Source: an uncultured Bacilli bacterium (GTDB lineage: Bacteria; Bacillota_I; Bacilli_A; RF39; UBA660). Taken from it: DNA of 18,774 bases. The notes beneath the pieces were generated by a model. The model had not been told where the DNA came from and did no database searches. It saw nothing but the letters and a program-made list of their open reading frames with translations. Location: positions 1 through 18,774 of the forward strand of contig CANQOD010000005.1 of NCBI GenBank assembly GCA_947625395.1. Reading direction: 5' to 3'. Both the position numbers and the translations under genes were made by a program. Of this stretch, positions 13,758 through 18,774 are shown in pieces; position 1 is the stretch's first letter; each line of letters begins with the position of its first letter.

Positions 13758-14640
13758 CTTCATCGAATAAATCCGGATGAAACTGTTTTTCTCGAATCAT
13801 CGCAATCTCTTTTTGATAAGGTGCATAAGTATGATTGATATAAGGTGTTTCTAATATTTTAGGAATTTGTTCCAAAGCAGGATGATAGACAATATTTATC
13901 AGGGTAGAAAAACCAATCGTCCCAAAACCAAAATTCTCATGTCGATCTTTCGCACTGCCTCGTGGATTTTTAGAATCATTGATATGCACACAATGAATCA
14001 ACGAAAGCGGAAGCAACGTTGTAAATTGCTTTAAAAAAGCATCAAAATCTTCTAAATCATAGCCACTATCATGTAGGTGGCAAGTATCTAAGCAAACGCC
14101 AATTCTATCTTGTGCTTCCACACCAGTAATTATTTCCTTTAACTCCTCAATTGTCTTGCCAATTTCGGTGCCCTTGCCGGCCATCGTTTCTAACAAAATG
14201 ACCACAGGAAGATGTTTTGTTCTCTCAAACACTAGATTTAAGCCATCGATTATGTTCTGAATCCCAACGCTTGTCCCCTCTCCAACATGACTTCCTGGAT
14301 GTAAAACAAGATACGTCAAGCCCAATGTATGAACTCGTTTGATTTCTTCTTCTAGGAAAGAAACCGCAAAAAGCCATTTTTCTTCCTCTTTTCGATTGGC
14401 TAAGTTGATGATATAAGGCGCATGGACAATGATATCAGAAAGCAGCATCCCCTCTTCTTTCATAATTTCTTTCGCTTGTTCTACTTGTGCCGTTGAAATG
14501 GCACTTCGCTTTGTATTTTGAGGTGCACCTGTATAAAACATAAAGGTATTGCCTCCATTTGCAAGGGCTTCTTCTACACAGCCAAGAATTCCCTTTTGAC
14601 TGGTATAATTTACATGACTTCCAATTTTTAACACGTGCAT
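13741..14640 (-). CDS. nfo: Endonuclease IV (AP endonuclease)
   Basis: This 299-residue TIM-barrel enzyme cuts DNA 5' to abasic sites in base excision repair, using three zinc ions. All nine expected ligands are visible: His73 (VHAPY), His114 (HPGSH), Glu151 (LLETMAGKG), Asp185 and His188 (CLDTCH), His219 (HIND), Asp232 and His234 (DRHENFG) and Glu264 (LETP). Length is normal. A GTG one codon upstream (14643) lies almost on the ribosome site AGGAGG, so ATG 14640 is preferred. Upstream is the terminator of the pilin gene, so it must have its own promoter, not clearly seen. Its 3' end is part of a shared terminator hairpin. Confidence 0.97.
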   Translation of the reverse strand: MHVLKIGSHVNYTSQKGILGCVEEALANGGNTFMFYTGAPQNTKRSAISTAQVEQAKEIMKEEGMLLSDIIVHAPYIINLANRKEEEKWLFAVSFLEEEIKRVHTLGLTYLVLHPGSHVGEGTSVGIQNIIDGLNLVFERTKHLPVVILLETMAGKGTEIGKTIEELKEIITGVEAQDRIGVCLDTCHLHDSGYDLEDFDAFLKQFTTLLPLSLIHCVHINDSKNPRGSAKDRHENFGFGTIGFSTLINIVYHPALEQIPKILETPYINHTYAPYQKEIAMIREKQFHPDLFDEEKAME

Positions 14641-14663
14641 CACTCCTCCTGTTTTATTGTACC

Positions 14664-14694
14664 AAAAAAAGAAAGAAGAGGAAAGCCTCTTCTT
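14664..14694 (-). terminator. Terminator after the second pilin-like gene
   Basis: On the minus strand AAGAAGAGG and CCTCTTCTT form a perfect 9-bp stem with a CTTT loop, followed by a T-rich tract. It begins 8 nt after the pilin stop and separates it from nfo. Confidence 0.88.
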
Positions 14695-14702
14695 GTCATC
14701 TT

Positions 14703-15290
14703 CTATGTAATTGTATCGACATATTCAAAGGTATAACTTGCTCTAGAAAGAGATGTTCCACCAAGGGAGGCAGCACTAATAGAACCTCCTACGGAATAAC
14801 TATCAATACTCGAAATACTTGCTTGGGTAATACCACCTTTTTTGATATCATTTCGCACCAAAGTGGTTTCATCTTTTAAAGTCATCCCATTTCCTTTGGT
14901 ATCTCGCATAGCTACAAAGTAAATATATTTATCACTTAAAACTTCACCATCGCCTGTAGTTTCCCCATCATTGACCACGACGACATAACATCTTGCATAA
15001 TCATATGTTGCACTGAAAGTACTTTTGTCAGAAGCACGTTGTAACTCAATGTTTTTCGTCGCCACCACAATCGCTCCACCAACACCAGGTAAATCGAAGT
15101 CACCGGACAAAGCATTAATTTGTACTTGTTCAGCATATTCTTGGGCTGTTGTAATATAGGTATTCTTTCGGGCATTTTCCATGACCGTATTCATAGCAGG
15201 AATCGCCATCGTTAATAAGATTGCCAAAATAACGATAACAGCAAGTAGTTCAATTAAAGTAAAACCTTTCCTGTTCTTTAATATCCTCAT
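14703..15290 (-). CDS. Type IV pilin-like protein B with prepilin leader
   Basis: This 195-residue protein has a short basic leader MRILKNRKG cleaved before Phe10 (GFTLIELL), with Glu14 at position +5 of the mature protein. The hydrophobic helix IELLAVIVILAILLTMAIPAM follows, the hallmark of type IV pilins and pseudopilins. After processing it would be inserted by a pilus, competence or type II-like machine, none of which is in this window. The C-terminal domain (AIVVATKNIEL ... KYIYFVAMRD) matches that of the neighbouring pilin by eye, so the two are paralogues. AGGAGG precedes the ATG by 7-8 nt. It has its own promoter and terminator. The specific pilus system is unknown. Confidence 0.88.
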   Translation of the reverse strand: MRILKNRKGFTLIELLAVIVILAILLTMAIPAMNTVMENARKNTYITTAQEYAEQVQINALSGDFDLPGVGGAIVVATKNIELQRASDKSTFSATYDYARCYVVVVNDGETTGDGEVLSDKYIYFVAMRDTKGNGMTLKDETTLVRNDIKKGGITQASISSIDSYSVGGSISAASLGGTSLSRASYTFEYVDTIT

Positions 15291-15318
15291 TTTGATTCCT
15301 CCTCAATACTCTATTACC

Positions 15319-15347
15319 ATTCTACTAAAAAATATTTTTTTCGTCAA
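15319..15347 (-). promoter_or_regulatory. Promoter of pilin-like gene B
   Basis: On the minus strand TTGACG (15347-15342), a 17-nt spacer made almost only of A then T runs, and TAGAAT (15324-15319) lie 29 nt before the ATG. The A/T-run spacer is intrinsically bent or flexible. Confidence 0.8.
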
Positions 15348-15377
15348 TGGAAAAGCCTCACTTTTGTTGGAAATCTC

Positions 15378-15887
15378 TCAATAGACATCTTGAATCGTAC
15401 CCCCCTTTTCAAGTCGAGTACTGCTTAAATTGTAAGTCTTTAATTCGTCTTTGGAAGCAACATAACGAATGGCATTTTCTCCATTTAACAAGTCTACATC
15501 TGTCAAGTTGAGTCCAGCAACGCCACCACTATATTCTTCTCTTAAGGCCACATAATATTTATACGTGCCACCCTCATTGGAAATCACAACAAACGACTGG
15601 TCCCCTGAATACGTGCCACCCTCTGGTCCTTCCGCAAGTTCAGTCATATCTAGATTTTGTAAGGTAATAATAATGGCATATCCATTCTTAGGACGTTCAA
15701 TACTGGTGTTGCTTCGAAATTGTGCTTCCGCCTGAATCTGTAATTTTTTCGCATCTTCCACATAGGTTCTTTTTTTATTTTTATCAATAATTGACAAAAC
15801 ATTTGGAACTGCCACCAACATCAAAACACCTAAAATAGTAATCGTCGCAAGTAATTCGACCATGGTAAATCCTTGATTTTTTTTCAC
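15378..15887 (-). CDS. Type IV pilin-like protein A with prepilin leader
   Basis: This 169-residue protein starts MKKNQGFTMVELLATITILG: a six-residue basic leader, cleavage after Gly6, Phe7 as the mature first residue and Glu11 at +5, then a hydrophobic helix ending VPNVLSIIDKNKKRTYVEDA. The C-terminal domain (YAIIITLQNLDM ... YKYYVALREE) is shared with pilin B. The frame extends three codons to a GTG at 15896, but that codon lies within the ribosome site AAGGTGAG, so the GTG at 15887 is preferred and gives the normal MKK leader. Cleavage by a PilD/ComC-type peptidase is expected from the family, not seen here. A putative promoter lies in the end of the preceding gene. Confidence 0.86.
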   Translation of the reverse strand: MKKNQGFTMVELLATITILGVLMLVAVPNVLSIIDKNKKRTYVEDAKKLQIQAEAQFRSNTSIERPKNGYAIIITLQNLDMTELAEGPEGGTYSGDQSFVVISNEGGTYKYYVALREEYSGGVAGLNLTDVDLLNGENAIRYVASKDELKTYNLSSTRLEKGGTIQDVY

Positions 15888-15906
15888 AATGCTCACCTTA
15901 AATTTA

Positions 15907-15935
15907 TTATCGCATTCCTCAAAATGATTGTAAAG
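15907..15935 (-). promoter_or_regulatory. Promoter of pilin-like gene A, inside the end of the GHL10 gene
   Basis: TTTACA (15935-15930), a 17-nt spacer and GATAAT (15912-15907) on the minus strand match the consensus at five of six positions each. The -35 box is inside the last codons of the preceding gene, and the leader would be only about 13 nt. Confidence 0.6.
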
Positions 15936-17157
15936 CTTCTTTTAAATTTTCTCGTTCTTCTTTGACAACTGTTTGAACCTCTTCATCACTGGAAAAAAGC
16001 GAATCATATCGAAACAAGGAAAAGCCCTGGTAATGACTTAAATTTCTCGATACTAAAACTTCTTTTTTGATGATATCTCCACCATGGTCAATCCATTCAT
16101 TTTTTCCTTTCAGTGCATAGGTATCTTCTTTGCCAACTTTATAAAATGCGAGGGCTGGCAACAGTTGTACATCATCATTTAAAATCAAATTGTTCCATTC
16201 CGTGACTGTTTGAAGAAAAGGCTTTCTTTCGTTTTCAAAGCCAAAATAAATTTGGGGCATAATATAGTCAATGAAGCCTTTTTCTTTCATCAATCTTTTT
16301 GTATCGACAAAATTACTTGTATAATTATTATCGATATTTCCCTCTGGAGAAATGCCAAATAAAAGATGGGCATTGTTGGTTTTAACAAGTGTATAAACTC
16401 TTTGAATCAAATCAGAAACTTGATTCAGACGAAATGTATCATGAGAAAGGGCTTGGTTTTCTTGATGAGCTGCTTGATATTCTAAATCATCAATGGCCGC
16501 ATCCGGATAAAAATAGTCATCAAAATGAATGCCATCAATGGGATAGTTGTCAATCAGCTCTTGAATGCCATTTAAAATCAACTGCTTTGTTTCCTCCCGA
16601 GCAGGATTATAGAAAATGCCCTTGCCTTCGATGCTTTTGGCATACCCTTCCTCTAGTGCCAAAAGTGCTGGATTACTCTTGCTGATGTTGTCGGTATCAA
16701 CGCTATTTCGAATTCGATAAGGATTCACCCAAGCATGCACTTCAATATCTCTTTGATGCGCTTCTGAAAGAAAATAAGCTAAAATATCAAAGGAAAATGC
16801 ATCTCCCTCATTGGCAACCACCATTCGACTACTAGGAAAAAGATTCGATGGATAAATCGCATCAGAAAAACTACGTACTTGTAGTAAGAGCATGTTAAAA
16901 TAGTTCTCCTGCATATTGTCTAAAACCATTTGAATATTTTGTTTTGCTTCTTCTTCGCTTTTATCAAGAAGATAGTGACTGAGTTCTATATAAGAAAAAA
17001 AGATAGCTCTTTTTTCCGTCGGCTTGTTAGACAAAGAGGATGTATCTGTTATCTCCTGCTTTTTTATCTGCTTCTTTTGTGGAAAATCCACTTTAGACAG
17101 TAAAAGGACTCCTGCCAGTCCGATAAAAATAGCAAACCAAAGACAAAAACGTTTCAT
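15919..17157 (-). CDS. Membrane-anchored GHL10 (DUF187/YngK-like) glycosidase
   Basis: This 412-residue protein has an N-terminal signal anchor (FCLWFAIFIGLAGVLLLSK, residues 4-22) and a TIM-barrel domain of the GHL10 glycosyl-hydrolase-like family (PF02638 type). Landmarks are LLQVRSFSDAIYPSNLFPSS, DIEVHAWVNPYRIRNS, YNPAREETKQLI, and the signature PIDGIHFDDYFYP with Asp213-Asp214, then GISPEGN and DYIMPQIYFGF. Family members hydrolyse glycans at the surface; the natural substrate is not settled, though cell-wall or exopolysaccharide is likely. AGGGTGATG precedes the ATG. It sits between a DUF421 membrane gene (terminator in between) and two pilin genes. The distal ~80 residues complete the barrel; there is no sorting signal or extra carbohydrate module. 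Confidence 0.9.
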   Translation of the reverse strand: MKRFCLWFAIFIGLAGVLLLSKVDFPQKKQIKKQEITDTSSLSNKPTEKRAIFFSYIELSHYLLDKSEEEAKQNIQMVLDNMQENYFNMLLLQVRSFSDAIYPSNLFPSSRMVVANEGDAFSFDILAYFLSEAHQRDIEVHAWVNPYRIRNSVDTDNISKSNPALLALEEGYAKSIEGKGIFYNPAREETKQLILNGIQELIDNYPIDGIHFDDYFYPDAAIDDLEYQAAHQENQALSHDTFRLNQVSDLIQRVYTLVKTNNAHLLFGISPEGNIDNNYTSNFVDTKRLMKEKGFIDYIMPQIYFGFENERKPFLQTVTEWNNLILNDDVQLLPALAFYKVGKEDTYALKGKNEWIDHGGDIIKKEVLVSRNLSHYQGFSLFRYDSLFSSDEEVQTVVKEERENLKEALQSF

Positions 17158-17179
17158 TCTTCATCACCCTCTACAGTAT

Positions 17180-17205
17180 AAAAAAAGACAAAAGCAAATT
17201 TTGTC
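17180..17205 (-). terminator. Terminator after the DUF421 gene
   Basis: On the minus strand GACAAAA and TTTTGTC form a 7-bp stem with a 5-nt loop, followed by seven T. It starts 2 nt after the DUF421 stop. The T-run runs into TATACT, a possible -10 box for the GHL10 gene, but no good -35 box is present. Confidence 0.88.
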
Positions 17206-17206
17206 G

Positions 17207-17854
17207 TTAACTGATACAATCTTTATTTTGAATAATAAAAATTCTAGTTTCTTTATAAAAAGCATAGAAAACATCTTCTAAATTCACTTGTTCTCGCTCT
17301 AAATTTTCTAATAACCAACTTTTACTTTTCTTTAAATATCGAAGTGTATCTTCTTGAATTTCTCCATCTAAAACAAGTGGAAGTGGAAAATGCCCACTTT
17401 TTCCATTCTTTTTTAAGAAAACAGAAAGCTTACCACTTGTTTCTAAAATAGCAAAGTCTACTTCTTCTAAACTTCGCACTTCTCTTGCACGTAATTGGGT
17501 CATTAAATCTTCTAAGTTATATCGTTGTTTAATCATCTCTTTAAAGTTTACTTTGCCACGTTGAATAATTAAAGAGGGTTTGCCATCTACTAAATTGCGT
17601 AAAGTGGTACTTTTAAGAGAAATTTTGGAAACTAAAATTTGGATGGTCACAATCGCAAGAATAGGAATAATGGAAAGGAAAATACTTGTTTTATATTTAT
17701 CAATTGAAATGGCGGCAATTTCAGCAATTAAAATAGAAACAATCAAATCAATGATGGATAATTCTCCAACTTCCCGTTTTCCCATAAAACGATAGACAAC
17801 TGTGATTAAAGTATAAAAAAGAAGCGTCCGTCCTAAAACATTCAAATAGTCCAT
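17207..17854 (-). CDS. DUF421 (YetF/YcaP-like) membrane protein
   Basis: This 215-residue protein has an N-terminal membrane part with about three helices (residues ~6-23, 35-50, 56-76) and the family motif YRFMGKREVGELSIIDLIVSILIAEIAA, followed by a cytoplasmic C-terminal YetF domain from about residue 78 (RNLVDGKPSLIIQRGKVN ... LMTQLRAREVRSLEEVDFAILETSGKLSVF). Families of this type occur in several copies in Bacilli, some linked to spores or stress; the biochemical role is not known. The ribosome site is weak (GGTGAT). A small hairpin CCATT/AATGG lies just before it. The C-terminus is about 25-30 residues longer than the core domain. It follows the L32 terminator and precedes its own terminator, so it is probably monocistronic. 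Confidence 0.9.
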   Translation of the reverse strand: MDYLNVLGRTLLFYTLITVVYRFMGKREVGELSIIDLIVSILIAEIAAISIDKYKTSIFLSIIPILAIVTIQILVSKISLKSTTLRNLVDGKPSLIIQRGKVNFKEMIKQRYNLEDLMTQLRAREVRSLEEVDFAILETSGKLSVFLKKNGKSGHFPLPLVLDGEIQEDTLRYLKKSKSWLLENLEREQVNLEDVFYAFYKETRIFIIQNKDCIS

Positions 17855-17922
17855 TGTATCACCATTTATAAAATGGATGAAAAGAAGCAGTTTTATACGT
17901 TTTTTCTAAAGCTTTTGATACA

Positions 17923-17947
17923 AAAAAAGAGATGGATAACCATCTAC
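17923..17947 (-). terminator. Terminator after rpmF
   Basis: AGATGG-TTAT-CCATCT on the minus strand (17931-17946) followed by C and seven T is a clear intrinsic terminator beginning 4 nt after the rpmF stop. It closes the DUF177-rpmF operon. Confidence 0.88.
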
Positions 17948-17950
17948 TCC

Positions 17951-18154
17951 TTAAGCTTTTTCTTCTACAACTGTTTTTCCCTTGTAAGTTCCACATTTTG
18001 GACATATGCGATGTGGTTTAATTTGGGCACCACAATTTTTACAAGTTGTTGTTCCTTCTGCTGTGAGGGCATTATGGGCTCTTCTCATTCTCTTTCTTGT
18101 TTTAGAAACGCGATGGAATGGAACAGCGAAGAATTGAATATCTAACTTCATCAT
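17951..18154 (-). CDS. rpmF: 50S ribosomal protein L32 with an L27-type N-terminal leader
   Basis: This 67-residue protein contains a complete L32: AVPFHRVSKTRKRMRRAH, a zinc ribbon with two CxxC pairs (CKNC and CPKC) and the end GTYKGKTVVEEKA. Normally L32 starts MAVP and the Met is removed, leaving Ala1. Here no Met precedes Ala; instead the frame continues upstream as MMKLDIQFF. The leader is the same length and pattern as that of Firmicutes L27 (e.g. MLKLNLQFF before Ala), which the Prp protease cuts between Phe and Ala. Cleavage would give a 58-residue canonical L32. The start ATG 18154 is chosen for its 8-nt distance to AAAAGGAG (18163-18170); ATG 18160 and GTG 18163 are too close. It is downstream of DUF177, as in most bacteria. 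Confidence 0.95.
   Translation of the reverse strand: MMKLDIQFFAVPFHRVSKTRKRMRRAHNALTAEGTTTCKNCGAQIKPHRICPKCGTYKGKTVVEEKA
18128..18154 (-). other. Predicted cleavable leader peptide of L32
   Basis: These nine codons encode MMKLDIQFF, ending directly before Ala-Val-Pro of canonical L32. The leader is predicted to be removed by a Prp-type cysteine protease because it fits the known LxLQFF-Ala recognition pattern of L27. This is an inference from motif identity; the Prp gene is not in the window. Confidence 0.7.
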
Positions 18155-18159
18155 TTTCA

Positions 18160-18618
18160 TCACTCCTTTTCTTCATTGAATAAATCTTGAAATGGATGAT
18201 TCCCCTTACGTACATCTTCTTCACTCGTAAGACGCCATCCTTCCCCTTGATAAGCATCATAATCATTAACCGTTGTATAACGGATGGGAACTTCTAGTAC
18301 AATATTTTCCCATAAAAGTTGCTTAAATGCAAGGGTATTTTGTGTTTTTTCAATAAAATCTTCTACATTTTCTACTAAATCAAACGAAAATGGATAAGAC
18401 ACTATTTCATTAGAAATTGCATCTTTTAACTGCATTGTTCCGGTCACTTTTAAGTCACAGGCAATCTCATCATCGAGATGATTGTAAATCTTCCCCGTCA
18501 CATGAACGTTGTCTAACGCTTCAATGCCAAGAGTCTGACATTCCGTGGAATCAAATGAAAGCATCTCATCGACGAGAATTTCTTTTTTTATTTTTTGAAA
18601 TAATAAATTTAAGTCCAT
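18160..18618 (-). CDS. DUF177 (YceD-family) protein upstream of L32
   Basis: This 152-residue protein belongs to the YceD/DUF177 family, connected with 23S rRNA or large-subunit accumulation in other bacteria and almost always encoded next to rpmF. Visible family pattern: VHVTGKIYNHLDDEIACDLKVTGTMQLKDAIS, an acidic centre, and the C-terminal GEGWRLTSEEDVRKGNHPFQDL, which resembles the 'DPRLAkLkdLl' end. The two cysteines of the family's usual C-x-R-C-L segment are reduced to one (IACDLKV). AGGTGA (18623-18628) precedes the ATG and overlaps the TAG of the upstream reading frame. Its TGA stop (18162-18160) lies in the ribosome site region of rpmF, so the two are translationally linked. Confidence 0.88.
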   Translation of the reverse strand: MDLNLLFQKIKKEILVDEMLSFDSTECQTLGIEALDNVHVTGKIYNHLDDEIACDLKVTGTMQLKDAISNEIVSYPFSFDLVENVEDFIEKTQNTLAFKQLLWENIVLEVPIRYTTVNDYDAYQGEGWRLTSEEDVRKGNHPFQDLFNEEKE

Positions 18619-18626
18619 CGAGTCAC

Positions 18627-18774
18627 CTACTTACTTAAGAAGACAAGAACGAATAATACAAGAAAACTACAAAGATGAGAAAGTTGTTGTCGCACCGAAT
18701 AAATTTTCTCATACGTTCCAGCCCAGTCATCGACAAAGTCGACAATCCAGCTTTCCAAGTATCTTGGTAGTCTT
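18627..18774 (-). CDS. C-terminal end of an unknown gene, possibly with a membrane tail (cut by window edge)
   Basis: A frame is open from the window edge to a TAG at 18629-18627, giving 48 residues ending with a hydrophobic stretch (LCSFLVLFVLVFLSK) after YEKIYSVRQQLSH. The stop overlaps the ribosome site of the DUF177 gene, as expected for an operon neighbour. The two other forward frames were not both checked to the edge; one closes quickly. The family is not recognisable from so short a piece; a C-terminal membrane anchor is the simplest reading. Confidence 0.5.
   Translation of the reverse strand, partial: RLPRYLESWIVDFVDDWAGTYEKIYSVRQQLSHLCSFLVLFVLVFLSK

Noticed and set aside
14647..14661. 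TGGTACAAT as an extended -10 promoter for nfo
   Set aside because: The start point would fall inside the nfo ribosome site and the -35 region lies in the pilin terminator; not convincing enough to list.
17175..17205. TATACT as -10 box for the GHL10 gene
   Set aside because: The box is good, but the matching -35 position (CAAAAT) is poor and the spacer is the DUF421 terminator; left out as a feature.
18708..18774. Plus-strand mini-frame starting near 18679 (about 31 codons)
   Set aside because: No ribosome site and no family resemblance; the minus-strand frame with operon-like overlap is the better reading.
1..18774. CRISPR arrays, insertion sequences, prophage genes, tRNA or rRNA genes
   Set aside because: No regularly spaced repeats, transposase, integrase, terminal repeats, tRNA cloverleaf with CCA end or rRNA segments were found by eye; the large repeat-containing gene repeats at protein level only.

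Overview
The window looks like chromosomal DNA from a low-GC Bacillota lineage: Bacilli/Erysipelotrichia-type, possibly one of the uncultured RF39-like gut groups. The evidence is AT-rich DNA, strong AGGAGG-type ribosome binding sites, TTGACA/TATAAT promoters, a T-box leader, and Gram-positive neighbourhoods such as DUF177-rpmF and nfo beside a DUF2624-like gene. TGA serves as a stop (truB, nfo, DUF177) and Trp is TGG, so the code is standard and not that of Mycoplasma. The lineage is inference; the code and gene families are read from the sequence. Almost everything is on the minus strand; only the 1137-residue protein and a small DUF2624-like gene are on the plus strand.

Right to left along the minus strand: (a) 18774-17207 holds the C-terminal tail of an unknown gene, a DUF177 (YceD) gene, rpmF (L32), a terminator and a DUF421 membrane protein. 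L32 carries a nine-residue leader ending LDIQFF before its canonical start, resembling the cleaved leader of Firmicutes L27. (b) 17157-14703 holds a membrane-anchored GHL10-like glycosidase and two paralogous type IV pilin-like proteins, each pilin with its own promoter. (c) 14640-13482 holds endonuclease IV (nfo) convergent with the DUF2624-like gene, sharing a bidirectional terminator. (d) 13406-10413 holds a class B penicillin-binding protein followed by a secreted NodB-fold protein without the catalytic residues. (e) 10382-9769 is non-coding: a strongly structured RNA of about 213 nt with its own terminator, then a promoter and a threonyl T-box leader. (f) 9753-7196 holds an unknown 272-residue protein translationally coupled to a ThrRS that lacks the TGS domain. 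(g) 3749-7162 on the plus strand is a 1137-residue protein with sigma-region-4-like ends and four internal repeats. (h) 3637-1 is an RNA-maturation operon: rbfA, truB, two U32-family genes (TrhP type) and the start of a dGTPase-like HD hydrolase, with overlapping stop/start codons in its distal part.

The main themes are ribosome and tRNA maturation (rbfA, truB, trhP pair, thrS, rpmF) and the cell envelope (PBP, NodB-like protein, GHL10, pilins, DUF421). The most unusual items are the L27-type leader on L32, the sigma-like repeat protein, and the unidentified structured RNA.
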